This document shows positions 49,322 through 58,925 of a DNA stretch of 64,000 bases, in pieces; the stretch's first letter is position 1, and each line of letters begins with the position of its first letter. The stretch comes from Ancylobacter crimeensis (GTDB taxonomy: Bacteria; Pseudomonadota; Alphaproteobacteria; Rhizobiales; Xanthobacteraceae), in NCBI RefSeq assembly GCF_023016805.1, contig NZ_JALKCH010000015.1:38863-102862 (forward strand), in the 5' to 3' direction. Under the pieces are notes generated by a model. The model searched no databases. It was given only the letters and a program-made list of their open reading frames with translations, and was not told where the DNA came from. The translations under genes and the position numbers were made by a program.

Positions 49322-50761
49322 ATGACCACCGCCCGCCCTGCCCTCGTCTGGTTCCGCGACGATCTGCGCCTCGCCGACCACCCCGCCCTGGCTGCGGCGA
49401 CCGCAAGCGGACGCCCGCTGGTCGCTCTCTACGTGCTCGACGAGATGAGCCCCGATCTGCGTCCTCTCGGCGGCGCGGCCCGCTGGTGGCTGGGCGAGGC
49501 TCTGGCGATGCTTGGCGAAGACATCGCCCGGGCCGGCGGCGAGCTGGTGCTGCGCCGCGGCCCGGCGCGCGAGGTGGTGGCAGATCTCGTCGCCGAGGCC
49601 GGCATCGGGGCGGTCTACTGGAACCATCGCCATCTGGCCCCCGCCGCCGCGATCGACAACCGCATCGCGGAGGACCTCGCCGCGACCGGGATCGAACATC
49701 ACGGCTTCCCCGCCGCCCTGCTCCACGATCCCGATGCGGTAAGAACCAAGGGCGGTACGCCCTTCCGCATGTTCACGCCCTTCCACCGCGCAGCGAGCGC
49801 CGGTCCCCTGCGTGCCGTGCTGCCGAAGCCCGTCCGCTTCGTCTGGGCGGAGCCGCCGCGGGGCGACCACCTCGCCGATTGGGCGCTGGCACCAGGCAAG
49901 CCCGATTGGACCGGCGGCCTTCGCGCCACATGGACGCCGGGCGAGGCCGGCGCGCACCGGCAGCTCGGTGCCTTCCTTGCCGAAGGCTTCGCCGGCTACG
50001 CCACCACCCGCGACCGGCCCGATCTTCCCGGCACCTCGCGGCTGTCGCCCTTCCTGCGCTTTGGCCATCTTTCTCCGCATCAGGTGGTGGCGGCCCTGCA
50101 CCGGGCGAGAGAGGCCGGCAGCGCCCCGCCGGCGGATGTCGCCGCGTTCGAACGCCAGCTCTGGTGGCGGGAATTCGCCTGGCATCTGCTCGCCCATTTC
50201 CCCGGCATCGAGCGCCGCAACGTGCAGCCGCGCTTCGATGCGCTGCGCTGGCGGCACGACGATGCCTTTCTCGCCGCCTGGCAGCAGGGATGCACGGGCT
50301 ACCCCATCGTCGATGCCGGCATGCGCCAGCTCTGGCAAACGGGGTGGATGCACAACCGGGTTCGCATGGTCTCCGCCTCGCTGCTGGTGAAGCACGGGCT
50401 CATTCACTGGAACGCCGGCGAGGCATGGTTCTGGGACACGCTGGTCGACGCCGATGCGGCCAACAACGCGATGAACTGGCAATGGGTCGCCGGCACCGGT
50501 GCGGATGCCGCGCCCTATCTGCGGGTGTTCAACCCGGTGCTGCAGGGCCGCAGATTCGATCCCGACGGCGCCTATATACGCGCCTTCGTGCCCGAACTTG
50601 CACGCTTGTCGCCAAACGCCATCCACGCCCCCTGGCAGGCCGAAGCCGCGGTGCTGGACGCCGCCGGCGTCACGCTCGGCGTCACCTATCCGCACCCGAT
50701 CATTGGGCACGAGGTCGGCCGCGAACGCGCGCTGCGCGCCTATGCGGCGATCCGGGACTGA
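49322..50761 (+). CDS. phrB: Deoxyribodipyrimidine photolyase
   Basis: The 479-residue cryptochrome/photolyase starts ALVWFRDDLRLADHPAL (N-terminal antenna domain), and its FAD-binding helical domain includes WWREFAWHLLAHFPG, TGYPIVDAGMRQLWQTGWMHNR and NWQWVAGTGADAAPYLRVFNP. It repairs cyclobutane pyrimidine dimers with blue light. Wording fits class I CPD photolyases. The frame is open 43 codons upstream, but the N-terminal beta strand fixes the start at MTTARPAL. Confidence 0.95.
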   Translation: MTTARPALVWFRDDLRLADHPALAAATASGRPLVALYVLDEMSPDLRPLGGAARWWLGEALAMLGEDIARAGGELVLRRGPAREVVADLVAEAGIGAVYWNHRHLAPAAAIDNRIAEDLAATGIEHHGFPAALLHDPDAVRTKGGTPFRMFTPFHRAASAGPLRAVLPKPVRFVWAEPPRGDHLADWALAPGKPDWTGGLRATWTPGEAGAHRQLGAFLAEGFAGYATTRDRPDLPGTSRLSPFLRFGHLSPHQVVAALHRAREAGSAPPADVAAFERQLWWREFAWHLLAHFPGIERRNVQPRFDALRWRHDDAFLAAWQQGCTGYPIVDAGMRQLWQTGWMHNRVRMVSASLLVKHGLIHWNAGEAWFWDTLVDADAANNAMNWQWVAGTGADAAPYLRVFNPVLQGRRFDPDGAYIRAFVPELARLSPNAIHAPWQAEAAVLDAAGVTLGVTYPHPIIGHEVGRERALRAYAAIRD

Positions 50762-50868
50762 GACACGAGGGCGCGACAGCGGCGGCGGAAACACGCCGGA
50801 CCCCGTTGCTCCGCCGCCAGTGCTCCACTAGTTTCGTCGACCATCGGTAAAGGACGATTTTGACGGCT

Positions 50869-51900
50869 ATGACCATTCGGAACGGCCTCGTCGAGGCGAT
50901 CGGCAACACCCCCCTCATCAAGCTGCAGCGCGCCTCCGAGGCGACCGGCTGCACGATCCTCGGGAAAGCCGAGTTCCTCAATCCCGGCCAGTCGGTGAAG
51001 GACCGCGCCGCGCTCTACATCATCAAGGATGCGGTGGCGAAGGGCCAGCTCCGCCCCGGCGGGGTGATCGTGGAAGGCACCGCCGGCAATACCGGCATCG
51101 GCCTCGCCCTTGTCGGCAACGCGCTCGGCTTCCGCTCGGTGATCGTCATTCCCGAGACCCAGAGCCAGGAAAAGAAGGACATGCTGCGGCTCGCCGGCGC
51201 CACGCTGGTGGAGGTGCCGGCGGTCGCCTATGCCAATCCCAACAACTATGTGAAGGTCTCCGGCCGCCTCGCCGAAGCGCTGGCGCAGAGCGAGCCCAAC
51301 GGTGCGGTCTGGGCCAACCAGTTCGACAATGTCGCCAACCGGCAGGCCCATTTCGAGACCACGGGCCCGGAGATCTGGGACCAGACCGAGGGCGCGGTCG
51401 AGGGCTTCATCTGCTCGGTGGGCAGCGGCGGCACGCTGGCCGGCACCGGCATGGCTCTGAAAGAACGCAATTCGCTCGTCAAGATCGGGATCGCCGACCC
51501 CTTCGGCGCAGCCCTGTTCAGCTACTACACCACGGGCGAGCTGAAATCCGAGGGCTCTTCCATCACCGAGGGCATCGGACAGGGTCGCATCACCGCCAAC
51601 CTGGAAGATGCGCCGGTCGATCTCGCCTACCAGATCCCGGACGCGGAGGCGGTGCAGGTGGTGTTCGACCTGCTGGAGCATGAGGGCCTCTGCCTCGGCG
51701 GGTCCTCCGGCGTCAATGTCGCTGGCGCGATCCGCATGGCGAAGGAGATGGGCCCCGGCCACACCATCGTGACCGTGCTGTGCGACGGCGGCGCACGCTA
51801 CCAGTCCAAGCTCTTCAACCCGGATTTCCTGCGCGAGAAGGGTTTGCCGGTGCCGGGATGGCTGGAGCGCACCATCACCGTGCCGAACGTCCTCGTCTGA
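50869..51900 (+). CDS. cysK: Cysteine synthase A (O-acetylserine sulfhydrylase)
   Basis: The 343-residue PLP enzyme has the lysine in NPGQSVKDRAA (about residues 39-49), the substrate loop GTAGNTG and the phosphate-binding GGSSGVN. It makes cysteine from O-acetylserine and sulfide. The second residue of the loop is Ala where E. coli CysK has Ser (GTSGNTG); this variant is common in rhizobial members. A TTG three codons upstream (50860) sits at ideal distance from AAGGAC and may be the actual start. It heads cysK-alaX-sseA. Confidence 0.95.
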   Translation: MTIRNGLVEAIGNTPLIKLQRASEATGCTILGKAEFLNPGQSVKDRAALYIIKDAVAKGQLRPGGVIVEGTAGNTGIGLALVGNALGFRSVIVIPETQSQEKKDMLRLAGATLVEVPAVAYANPNNYVKVSGRLAEALAQSEPNGAVWANQFDNVANRQAHFETTGPEIWDQTEGAVEGFICSVGSGGTLAGTGMALKERNSLVKIGIADPFGAALFSYYTTGELKSEGSSITEGIGQGRITANLEDAPVDLAYQIPDAEAVQVVFDLLEHEGLCLGGSSGVNVAGAIRMAKEMGPGHTIVTVLCDGGARYQSKLFNPDFLREKGLPVPGWLERTITVPNVLV

Positions 51901-51916
51901 ACCACTGGGGGCGCCC

Positions 51917-52636
51917 ATGACCGAGCTGCTGTTCCGCACCGACGCCTATCTGGCCGAGACGTCGGCCACCGTGCTGGCGGTGACGCCGGAGGGCGGCGTC
52001 ATCCTGGACCGCACGGTGTTCTACGCCACCGCCGGCGGGCAGCCGGGCGATACCGGAACGCTGCTGCGGGCCGATGGCAGCGAGGTCGCGATCACCGGCG
52101 CGGTCTATGACGCGGCGAAGGACGTGGTGCACCTCATCCCGGCCGACGCCGCCCGGCCCGCCATCGGCGAGGTGGTGACCGCCCGGCTCGACTGGGTGCC
52201 GCGCCACGCGCGGATGCGGATGCACACGGCGCTGCACCTGCTCTCCGTCGCCCTGCCCTTTCCGGTCACCGGCGGCTCGATCGGCGACAGCGAGGGGCGG
52301 CTCGATTTCGACATGCCGGACACGCCGGACAAGGACGCCCTCGCCGCCCGCCTCGCGGAGATGATCGCGACCGACGCCGCTGTGACCGATCGCTGGATCA
52401 GCGACGAGGAGCTCCTCGCCAATCCCGGGCTCATCAAGACCATGTCGGTGAAGCCGCCCATGGGAACGGGGCGCGTCCGGCTCGTCGAGATCGCCGGCGC
52501 CGACGGCGCGCCGCTCGACCTCCAGCCCTGCGGCGGCACCCATGTTCGGCGGCTGTCGGAGATCGGGGCGGTGAAGGTGGCGAAGATCGAGAAGAAGGGC
52601 CAGATGAATCGCCGGGTGCGGATCGCCTTGGCCTGA
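51917..52636 (+). CDS. Alanyl-tRNA editing protein (AlaX type)
   Basis: The 239-residue protein resembles the editing domain of AlaRS: HTALHLL (first metal-binding His pair) near residues 101-107 and CGGTHV (Cys and His ligands) near 200-205. AlaX proteins hydrolyse Ser- or Gly-mischarged tRNA-Ala in trans. It begins 16 bases after cysK. O-acetylserine and serine metabolism next to a Ser-tRNA-Ala editor is suggestive but not proof of a link. Confidence 0.92.
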   Translation: MTELLFRTDAYLAETSATVLAVTPEGGVILDRTVFYATAGGQPGDTGTLLRADGSEVAITGAVYDAAKDVVHLIPADAARPAIGEVVTARLDWVPRHARMRMHTALHLLSVALPFPVTGGSIGDSEGRLDFDMPDTPDKDALAARLAEMIATDAAVTDRWISDEELLANPGLIKTMSVKPPMGTGRVRLVEIAGADGAPLDLQPCGGTHVRRLSEIGAVKVAKIEKKGQMNRRVRIALA

Positions 52637-52696
52637 CCGGCGTCGACCGCAACGAAACGCGCCGCCTCTCTTTGCCGTCTGCCCAGGAGAACCACC

Positions 52697-53557
52697 ATGC
52701 CGCTCGACACGCCGCTCGATCCGCACTTCGTCAGCACCGACTGGCTGGCACGCCACCTCGGCGCACCCAATCTCGTCATCGTCGACGGCTCCTGGCACAT
52801 GCCGGCCGCCGGTCGTAGCGGGCGGCAGGAATATCTGGAACGGCACATTCCCGGCGCGGTGTTCTTCGACCTCGACGCCATCTCCGACCCCGCGACGGCG
52901 CTGCCGCACATGCTGCCCTCCGAGGCGCTGTTCCAGGGCGCGATGGAATCGCTCGGCATCGGCCGCACCATGAAGATCGTGGTCTACGACACCGAAGGCC
53001 TGTTCTCCGCGCCACGGGTGTGGTGGACGCTGAAAGCCTTCGGCGCAGTCGACGTGCAGATCCTCGACGGCGGTTTCCCGAAATGGCTGGCGGAAGGCCG
53101 CCCCGTCGAATCCGGCAAGGGTGCGCATTTCCCCGCGAGCTTCGTGCCGCATCTCGACCGGAGCTGGGTCGCCAGCATGGACGATGTCGCCCGCCGCCTC
53201 GCCGATCGCAGCGCGCAGGTGGCGGACGCCCGCTCGCCCGAACGCTTCCGCGGCGATGTGCCCGAACCGCGTGCCGGCCTGCGCTCCGGCCACATGCCCG
53301 GCGCCCGCAACCTTCCCGTCAACGCGGTGGTGAAGGATGGAAGGCTGGTCGAGCCTGCCGTCATCCGCGCCGCCGTCGCCGCCGCCGGAATCGACACCAG
53401 CCGGCCGGTCATCACGAGCTGCGGCTCCGGCGTCACCGCCGCGACTCTCTGGCTGGCGCTCGACGTGATCGGCGCCCGCCCGGCGGCGCTTTACGACGGC
53501 TCATGGACCGAATGGGGCGGCTCGGACCGGCCGGTGGCGACCGGGCCAGCGGTTTAG
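52697..53557 (+). CDS. sseA: 3-mercaptopyruvate sulfurtransferase
   Basis: The 286-residue protein has two rhodanese domains; the C-terminal one holds the catalytic Cys in CGSGVTAATL (near residue 239), the loop form typical of mercaptopyruvate sulfurtransferases rather than thiosulfate enzymes (CRxGxx). AGGAGA precedes the ATG. Third gene of cysK-alaX-sseA, which together handle cysteine synthesis and breakdown. Confidence 0.93.
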   Translation: MPLDTPLDPHFVSTDWLARHLGAPNLVIVDGSWHMPAAGRSGRQEYLERHIPGAVFFDLDAISDPATALPHMLPSEALFQGAMESLGIGRTMKIVVYDTEGLFSAPRVWWTLKAFGAVDVQILDGGFPKWLAEGRPVESGKGAHFPASFVPHLDRSWVASMDDVARRLADRSAQVADARSPERFRGDVPEPRAGLRSGHMPGARNLPVNAVVKDGRLVEPAVIRAAVAAAGIDTSRPVITSCGSGVTAATLWLALDVIGARPAALYDGSWTEWGGSDRPVATGPAV

Positions 53558-53660
53558 CGCGTTCTCCATGGAGCATGTCCGGTTCACCGGACGCTCCAGC
53601 CATGCGTTTCCACGCATTCTCTTCATGCGAACCGTGTCCGCCTCGCTCCGGATCCGGGCG
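53558..53660. repeat. Dispersed palindromic repeat, copy A (degenerate)
   Basis: Immediately after the sseA stop comes a stem GTCCGG-TTCA-CCGGAC and then CGCATTCTCTTCATGCGAACCG ended by CTCGCTCCG. The second half matches in inverted orientation the stretch at 63709-63760. Related elements with CGCATTTTCTTCACGCGAACCGG are familiar from Hyphomicrobiales intergenic regions; that recollection is not checked here. Confidence 0.55.
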
Positions 53661-54006
53661 CTACTACCTGATCGGCCAGTTCCCGCTGGCGCGCCTCGTC
53701 ACGCCAGCGCCGCCTGAAATGCGTCCAGATCGCTCGCCGCGCCGGGAGCCGGGGTCATACGCCGAGCCGGCCTCCGCGGAACCGCGGGAAAAATGAAAAT
53801 GCAGATGGCCGACGGACTGTCCGGCAGCCGCGCCCTTCGCATGCAGGAGATTGAACCCGTCAGGTCCGAACCCTGCCTCGAACGGGACGGAGAACACCTC
53901 AATACCACGGACAGATCCGTGCCGATCCCGGGCGGACAACGTCGAACGCCCCCTCCGCATACCGGCTCCGCGATGGCAGAACGCCACCCGGCGAACGCCC
54001 GCACCC
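53661..54006. other. Non-coding stretch between the repeat and aapP
   Basis: The bases from the repeat to the aapP stop contain no frame resembling a protein I know. They may be decayed sequence or the 3' region of the converging sseA and aap operons. No strong terminator for either was seen. Confidence 0.35.
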
Positions 54007-54804
54007 TCAATGCAGGATCTGGCTCAGGAACAATCTGGTCCGCTCGTGCTGCGGGTTGGAGAAGAAGGCGTCCGGCTCGTTCATCTCGATGATCTGGCCG
54101 GCGTCCATGAAGATCACGCGGTTGGCGACCTGGCGGGCGAAGCCCATTTCGTGGGTCACGCACAGCATGGTCATGCCTTCCTCGGCGAGGCTCACCATGG
54201 TCTCCAGCACCTCCTTCACCATTTCCGGGTCGAGGGCGGAGGTCGGCTCGTCGAACAGCATGATCTTCGGCTTCATGCACAGCGCGCGGGCGATGGCGAC
54301 GCGCTGCTGCTGGCCGCCGGAGAGCTGGCCGGGATATTTGTTGGCCTGCTCCGGGATCTTCACCTTCTTCAGAAAGTGCATCGCCAGTTCCTCGGCATCC
54401 TTCTTCGGCATCTTGCGCACCCAGATGGGGGCCAGCGTGCAGTTCTCCAGGATGGTGAGGTGCGGGAACAGGTTGAAGTGCTGGAAGCACATGCCGACCT
54501 CGCGGCGGATTTCGTCGATCCGCTTGAGGTCGTTGGTCAGCTCGATGCCGTCCACCACGATGGTGCCCTTCTGGTGCTCCTCCAGCCGGTTGATGCAGCG
54601 GATCATGGTCGACTTGCCGGACCCGGACGGCCCGCAGATCACGATGCGCTCGCCGCGCCGCACCCTCAGGTTGATGTCCTTCAGCACATGGAACTCGCCA
54701 TACCATTTGTGCACGCCGATCAGTTCGACGGCCGTTTCCCGGCCGGGCTCGGTGTGCACCGCGGGCAGTTCGTCGCTGGCTACGATCGAGGTGGCTTCGT
54801 TCAT
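54007..54804 (-). CDS. aapP: General L-amino acid ABC transporter, ATP-binding protein AapP
   Basis: The 265-residue ATPase has Walker [11 protein letters not shown]-loop [10 protein letters not shown], signature [15 protein letters not shown], Walker B IMLFDEP, D-loop SALDPE and switch His in [10 protein letters not shown]. It energises uptake of many L-amino acids in rhizobia. Last gene of aapJ-aapQ-aapM-aapP, 39 bases after aapM. It is the intact counterpart used to locate the frameshift at 44459-44461. Confidence 0.96.
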   Translation of the reverse strand: MNEATSIVASDELPAVHTEPGRETAVELIGVHKWYGEFHVLKDINLRVRRGERIVICGPSGSGKSTMIRCINRLEEHQKGTIVVDGIELTNDLKRIDEIRREVGMCFQHFNLFPHLTILENCTLAPIWVRKMPKKDAEELAMHFLKKVKIPEQANKYPGQLSGGQQQRVAIARALCMKPKIMLFDEPTSALDPEMVKEVLETMVSLAEEGMTMLCVTHEMGFARQVANRVIFMDAGQIIEMNEPDAFFSNPQHERTRLFLSQILH

Positions 54805-54843
54805 CGGTCGGAATCTCCGTAGGTGTCGGTGGCGATGGCCGCG

Positions 54844-56232
54844 TCAGTGGCGATGCGAGGTGTCGAGGCGCCGCTCGACGAACATCGAGTAGCGGGACAT
54901 GCCGAAGCAGAAGAGGAAGTAGACGATGCCGGCAAAGGCGAAGCCGGTGTAGAGGGTCACCGGGCTCGCCCAGTTCGGGTCGGTGAAGGCCGCGCGAAGC
55001 TGGCCGAGGAAGTCGAAGATCGACACGATCAGCACCAGCGTCGTATCCTTGAACAGGCTGATGAAGCTGTTGACGATGCTCGGGATCACCAGCGTCAGGG
55101 CCTGCGGCAGGATGATGAGCCGCATCATCTGGCCCCAGGTGAGGCCCATCGCCATCGCGCCCTCATATTGGCCCTTCGGGATCGCCTGAAGCCCGCCGCG
55201 CACCGTCTCGGCCAGATAGGCCGCGGTGAACATGGCCACGCCGACCAGCGCACGCAGCAGGCCGTCCGGATTGGTGCCGGTCGGCAGGAAGAGCGGCAGC
55301 ATGTAGGTGGCGAAGAACAGCACCGTGATGAGCGGCACGCCGCGCCAGAACTCGATGAAGATGATGGAGAGCAGCCGCACGATGGGCATTTTCGAGCGCC
55401 GGCCCAGCGCCAGCAGGATGCCGAGCGGCAGCGAGGTGACGATGCCGGTCACCGCGATGACGAGGGTGACGAGCAGCCCGCCCCATTGCCGTGTCTCGAC
55501 CGGCTGCAGACCGAAATCGATATCCCAGGCGAGGATGATGACGCCCAGCACCAGCATGGTCGCCGCGACCGCACGGGCCAGGCCGCGCGCATTGCCGAGC
55601 AGCGCGCCGAGGCCGGCCCCGACCGCCGTGAGGATGTAGTCGGCCCAGAAGGCGACATTCAGCCCGGCCACCGTCACATCGCCGGTCAGCGGCCGGATGA
55701 GGTTGAAGCGCTGCAGCAGGAAGGCGGAGGCGTTGATGTTGCCGCCGGTCAGCAGGATGAAGGCGATGACCGGGTAGACGCCGAAGAACAGGAAGGCGTT
55801 CAGCTTTTTGCCCGGCCAGGAGAGCACCAGCAGGGGCGCCAGCAGCGCCGCGCCCAGCGCGAACACGACGTTCACCCGCCAGCGCTGGTCGATCGGGTAG
55901 AAGCCGTAGATGAACTGGCCGAACTTCGCCTTCACGAAGGGCCAGCAGGCGCCTGTGCCGGGTGCGAGGCAGGCCTCGCGGTTGTCGCCGGTCCACACCG
56001 CGTCGATGACGAGGAAGCGCACCAGCGGCGGCACGATCAGCAGCACCAGCGCGATGCCGACGAGGGTGAGGATGGTGTTGAGGATGCTGGAGAACAGGTT
56101 CTCGCGCATCCACCCGATGATGCCGACCTGCCGGCGCGGCGGCGGCAGGGCCGCCTGCATCTCGCGGCGCACGAAGGTGTGATCGTCGACCGCGACGATC
56201 TCTGCGGCAAAGGGCTCTGCCGGAACGTTCAT
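54844..56232 (-). CDS. aapM: General L-amino acid ABC transporter permease AapM
   Basis: The 462-residue permease has an N-terminal cytosolic stretch, several helices before the HisM-like core, and the EAA loop IPKGQYEGAMAMGLTWGQMM near residue 355. The middle contains extra helices (about 150-250), making it somewhat longer than the rhizobial AapM I remember. It starts 10 bases after aapQ. Confidence 0.93.
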   Translation of the reverse strand: MNVPAEPFAAEIVAVDDHTFVRREMQAALPPPRRQVGIIGWMRENLFSSILNTILTLVGIALVLLIVPPLVRFLVIDAVWTGDNREACLAPGTGACWPFVKAKFGQFIYGFYPIDQRWRVNVVFALGAALLAPLLVLSWPGKKLNAFLFFGVYPVIAFILLTGGNINASAFLLQRFNLIRPLTGDVTVAGLNVAFWADYILTAVGAGLGALLGNARGLARAVAATMLVLGVIILAWDIDFGLQPVETRQWGGLLVTLVIAVTGIVTSLPLGILLALGRRSKMPIVRLLSIIFIEFWRGVPLITVLFFATYMLPLFLPTGTNPDGLLRALVGVAMFTAAYLAETVRGGLQAIPKGQYEGAMAMGLTWGQMMRLIILPQALTLVIPSIVNSFISLFKDTTLVLIVSIFDFLGQLRAAFTDPNWASPVTLYTGFAFAGIVYFLFCFGMSRYSMFVERRLDTSHRH

Positions 56233-56242
56233 GGCCTCCCCC

Positions 56243-57436
56243 TCACCGCTCGACCAGCGCGATGCGCCGGTTATAGGCGTTCATGATGGTGGAGGTGATG
56301 ATCGACAGCAGCAGATAGACGCCCATGGTGATGGCGATGATCTCGATCGCCTGCCCGGTCTGGTTCAGCGAGGTGCCGGCGAACACCGCCACGAGGTCCG
56401 GATAGCCGATGCCGACCGCCAGCGAGGAGTTCTTGGTGAGGTTCAGATACTGGTTGGTGAGCGGGGGAATGATCACCCGCAGCGCCTGCGGGATCACCAC
56501 GAGACGCAGCGTCAGGCTCGGCTTGAGGCCCAGCGAATAGGCCGCCTCGGTCTGCCCCTTGCTCACCGACTGGATACCGGAGCGCACATTCTCGGCGATG
56601 AAGGCCGCGGTGTAGGTGGAGAGCGCCAGCGTCAGCGCCACGAATTCCGGGATCACCCGCGTGCCGCCCGCGAAGTTGAAGCCCTTCAGCTCCGGCCGCT
56701 CGAAGGTGAGCGGGAAGCCGGCGGCGATCATGACGATCAGCGGCAGGCCGATGACGAGGCCGAGGCCGATCCACAGCATCGGCAGGCCGCGCCCCGTCTC
56801 CTCGCGCCGCGCATTCGACCAGCTCGACAGCAGCACGGTGAGCAGGATGCCGGCGCCGAAGGCCAGCAGCACCGTGCCGCTGCCCTCGCCGAAGATCGGG
56901 CGGGGAATGATGATGCCGCGATTGGAGAGAAACACCTCGCCGAACAGGCTGATCGACTGCCGCGGGCCCGGCAGCGCGCTCAGCACCGCGAGGTACCAGA
57001 ACAGGATCTGGAACAGCGGCGGCAGGTTGCGCAGCACCTCGACATAGGTGGTGGAGAGCAGCCGCACCACGAAGTTCTTCGACAGCCGGCCGATGCCGAC
57101 CAGGAAGCCGATGATGGTGGCGACGATGATGCCGACCACCGCGACGAGGATGGTGTTGAGCAGGCCCACCAGGAAGGCGCGGCCATAGGTCGAGGTTTCG
57201 CTGTAGGGGATCAGCGTCTGGCTGATGCCGAAGCCGGCGGTGTTGTCGAGAAATCCGAAGCCGGTGGCGATCTTCTGGGCCGCGAGATTTTCGCGGGCAT
57301 TGCCGATGAACATCCAGCCCAGCACGACGACGAGGACCAGCGCCACGACCTGCAGCACGATGCTGCGCACTTTCGGATCATTGATGAAGGACGTGCCGGA
57401 GCGTGCGCCCCGCTCGGTCCCTGCCAGCTCTGCCAT
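56243..57436 (-). CDS. aapQ: General L-amino acid ABC transporter permease AapQ
   Basis: The 397-residue permease has the large extracytoplasmic insert typical of AapQ/BztB after the first helix, and an EAA loop SVSKGQTEAAYSLGLKPSLT near residue 300. The start MAELAGTER is chosen; the frame continues upstream through the hairpin between aapJ and aapQ. Forms the channel with AapM. Confidence 0.94.
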   Translation of the reverse strand: MAELAGTERGARSGTSFINDPKVRSIVLQVVALVLVVVLGWMFIGNARENLAAQKIATGFGFLDNTAGFGISQTLIPYSETSTYGRAFLVGLLNTILVAVVGIIVATIIGFLVGIGRLSKNFVVRLLSTTYVEVLRNLPPLFQILFWYLAVLSALPGPRQSISLFGEVFLSNRGIIIPRPIFGEGSGTVLLAFGAGILLTVLLSSWSNARREETGRGLPMLWIGLGLVIGLPLIVMIAAGFPLTFERPELKGFNFAGGTRVIPEFVALTLALSTYTAAFIAENVRSGIQSVSKGQTEAAYSLGLKPSLTLRLVVIPQALRVIIPPLTNQYLNLTKNSSLAVGIGYPDLVAVFAGTSLNQTGQAIEIIAITMGVYLLLSIITSTIMNAYNRRIALVER

Positions 57437-57488
57437 ATGCCCTCGCCTCGTGCCGCCTCGCTTCGTCGGAGGCTCCCTTGAATGGCGA

Positions 57489-57521
57489 GGCGGGCTCCGC
57501 GGTCGATCCGCGAAGCCCGCC
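57489..57521 (-). terminator. Intercistronic hairpin between aapJ and aapQ
   Basis: GGCGGGCT pairs with AGCCCGCC and an inner 5-base stem CGCGG/CCGCG continues it, with one mismatch; no T-tract follows in the aap direction. Such hairpins usually protect or partially end the binding-protein mRNA, so that aapJ is made in excess over the permeases. Confidence 0.6.
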
Positions 57522-57528
57522 AGGATCC

Positions 57529-58545
57529 TCAGCGGATCGGCATGCCGTATTGCAGGCCGCCCTTGTTCCACAGCGCGTTGACGCCGCGGGCCAGCTTCAG
57601 GGGCGTGTCGGGGCCGACATTGCGGTCGTACATCTCGCCGTAATTGCCGACATGCTTGACGATGCGGTAGGCCCAGTCATTGGTGAGGCCCATGCCCTCG
57701 CCGAACTTGCCCTCCGTGCCGAGCAGCCGCTTCACTTCCGGGTTGGCCGACTTGAGCTGTTCTTCGACATTCTTCTGGTTCACGCCGAGTTCCTCGGCAT
57801 TGAGCTGGGCGAAGTAGACCCATTTCACGATGTCGAACCACTGGTCGTCGCCATGGCTGACCGCCGGGCCGAGCGGCTCCTTGGAGATGATCTCCGGCAG
57901 CACGATATGGTCGTCCGGATTGGTGAGCTTGAGGCGCTCGCCGGCCAGGCCGGAGCGGTCGGTGGTCAGCACGTCGCAGCGGCCGGCGTCATAGGCCTTG
58001 ACCACCTCGTCATTGGTCGCGAAGGCGATGACCTCATAGGTCATGTTGTTGGCGCGGAAGAAGTCGGCCAGGTTCTGCTCCGTGGTGGTGCCGGTCTGGG
58101 TGCAGACCGAGGCGCCGGAAAGCTCCATCGCCGAGTTCACCTTCTTGTCCTTGCGGATCATGAAGCCCTGGCCGTCATAATAGATGACGCCCGCGAAGTT
58201 CAGGCCCAGCGAGGTGTCGCGACTGATGGTCCAGGTGGTGTTGCGCGACAGGATGTCGATGTCGCCGGACTGCAGCGCGGTGAAGCGGTCCTTGGCCGAG
58301 AGCGGGGTGAACTTCACCTTGGTCGGATCATCGAAGATGGCCGAGGCGACCGCGCGGCAGAAATCCACGTCGATGCCGGTCCAGTTGCCCTTGTCGTCCG
58401 GGGTGGAGAAGCCGGGGAGGCCCTGGCTGACACCGCACTGTATGAAGCCCTTGGACTTGATCTGATCCAGCTTGGCGGCCTGCGCGCCGGCAGCCGCAAG
58501 GCCGAAGGCGCCGCACAGGGCGAGCGTGGACAGGAGGCGTTTCAT
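57529..58545 (-). CDS. aapJ: General L-amino acid ABC transporter, substrate-binding protein AapJ
   Basis: The 338-residue protein has a signal peptide (MKRLLSTLALCGAFGLAAAG, cleavage after AQA) and the AapJ/BztA fold, with IQCGVSQGLPGFSTPDDKGNW near residues 37-57 and LSRNTTWTISRD near 98-109. It binds a wide range of L-amino acids in the periplasm. First gene of its operon, divergent from metC. The frame runs far upstream to 58851 without family similarity. Confidence 0.96.
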   Translation of the reverse strand: MKRLLSTLALCGAFGLAAAGAQAAKLDQIKSKGFIQCGVSQGLPGFSTPDDKGNWTGIDVDFCRAVASAIFDDPTKVKFTPLSAKDRFTALQSGDIDILSRNTTWTISRDTSLGLNFAGVIYYDGQGFMIRKDKKVNSAMELSGASVCTQTGTTTEQNLADFFRANNMTYEVIAFATNDEVVKAYDAGRCDVLTTDRSGLAGERLKLTNPDDHIVLPEIISKEPLGPAVSHGDDQWFDIVKWVYFAQLNAEELGVNQKNVEEQLKSANPEVKRLLGTEGKFGEGMGLTNDWAYRIVKHVGNYGEMYDRNVGPDTPLKLARGVNALWNKGGLQYGMPIR

Positions 58546-58925
58546 GAGTTCAGCCTTCTTGCGTGAGCGTGGAGCGACACGGGCCTTGCGGAACCCGCGA
58601 GGTGGAAGACGGCAGGCAATTAACGTGCCGTAACCGGCAACGTCATGTTCTCCTGCCCCGTCGCGGCTGCAATGCCGGGCGCGTGGGCGGATAGGTGCCG
58701 CGTGATGCCGCATTGCTGCGCAGGGACGCGGCCGGCAGCCGGCAATCGGGCTCGACGTTGCGCCATCGTCTCTCGTTGCGCCATCGTCCCTCCCTGCGCC
58801 GCGGCAGCCGCAGCGTAAGGGCATCAGAGCGCTGCGCCGTCGCGGGGTCAAGCGCTTGACGGCCGCGCCGTTGAGCCGGCAAACACGGAGCTGTCACACC
58901 GGCAAAGCGGAGCGGGCAACGGGAC
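58546..58925. other. Divergent promoter region between aapJ and metC
   Basis: These 380 bases should hold the promoters of both operons. No protein-like frame is seen. The only clear structure is the tandem repeat listed separately at 58757-58792. I could not identify an NtrC or other known site with confidence. Confidence 0.45.
58757..58792. repeat. Two tandem 18-bp direct repeats upstream of aapJ
   Basis: GTTGCGCCATCGTCTCTC is followed directly by GTTGCGCCATCGTCCCTC, identical except for one T/C. An 18-base period is not far from two helical turns, which would suit a regulator binding both copies on one face, but the unit is otherwise uncharacterised. Confidence 0.65.

Noticed and set aside
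53664..53987. A 107-codon - strand frame between sseA and aapP.
   Set aside because: No ribosome site or family resemblance; it includes part of the dispersed repeat.
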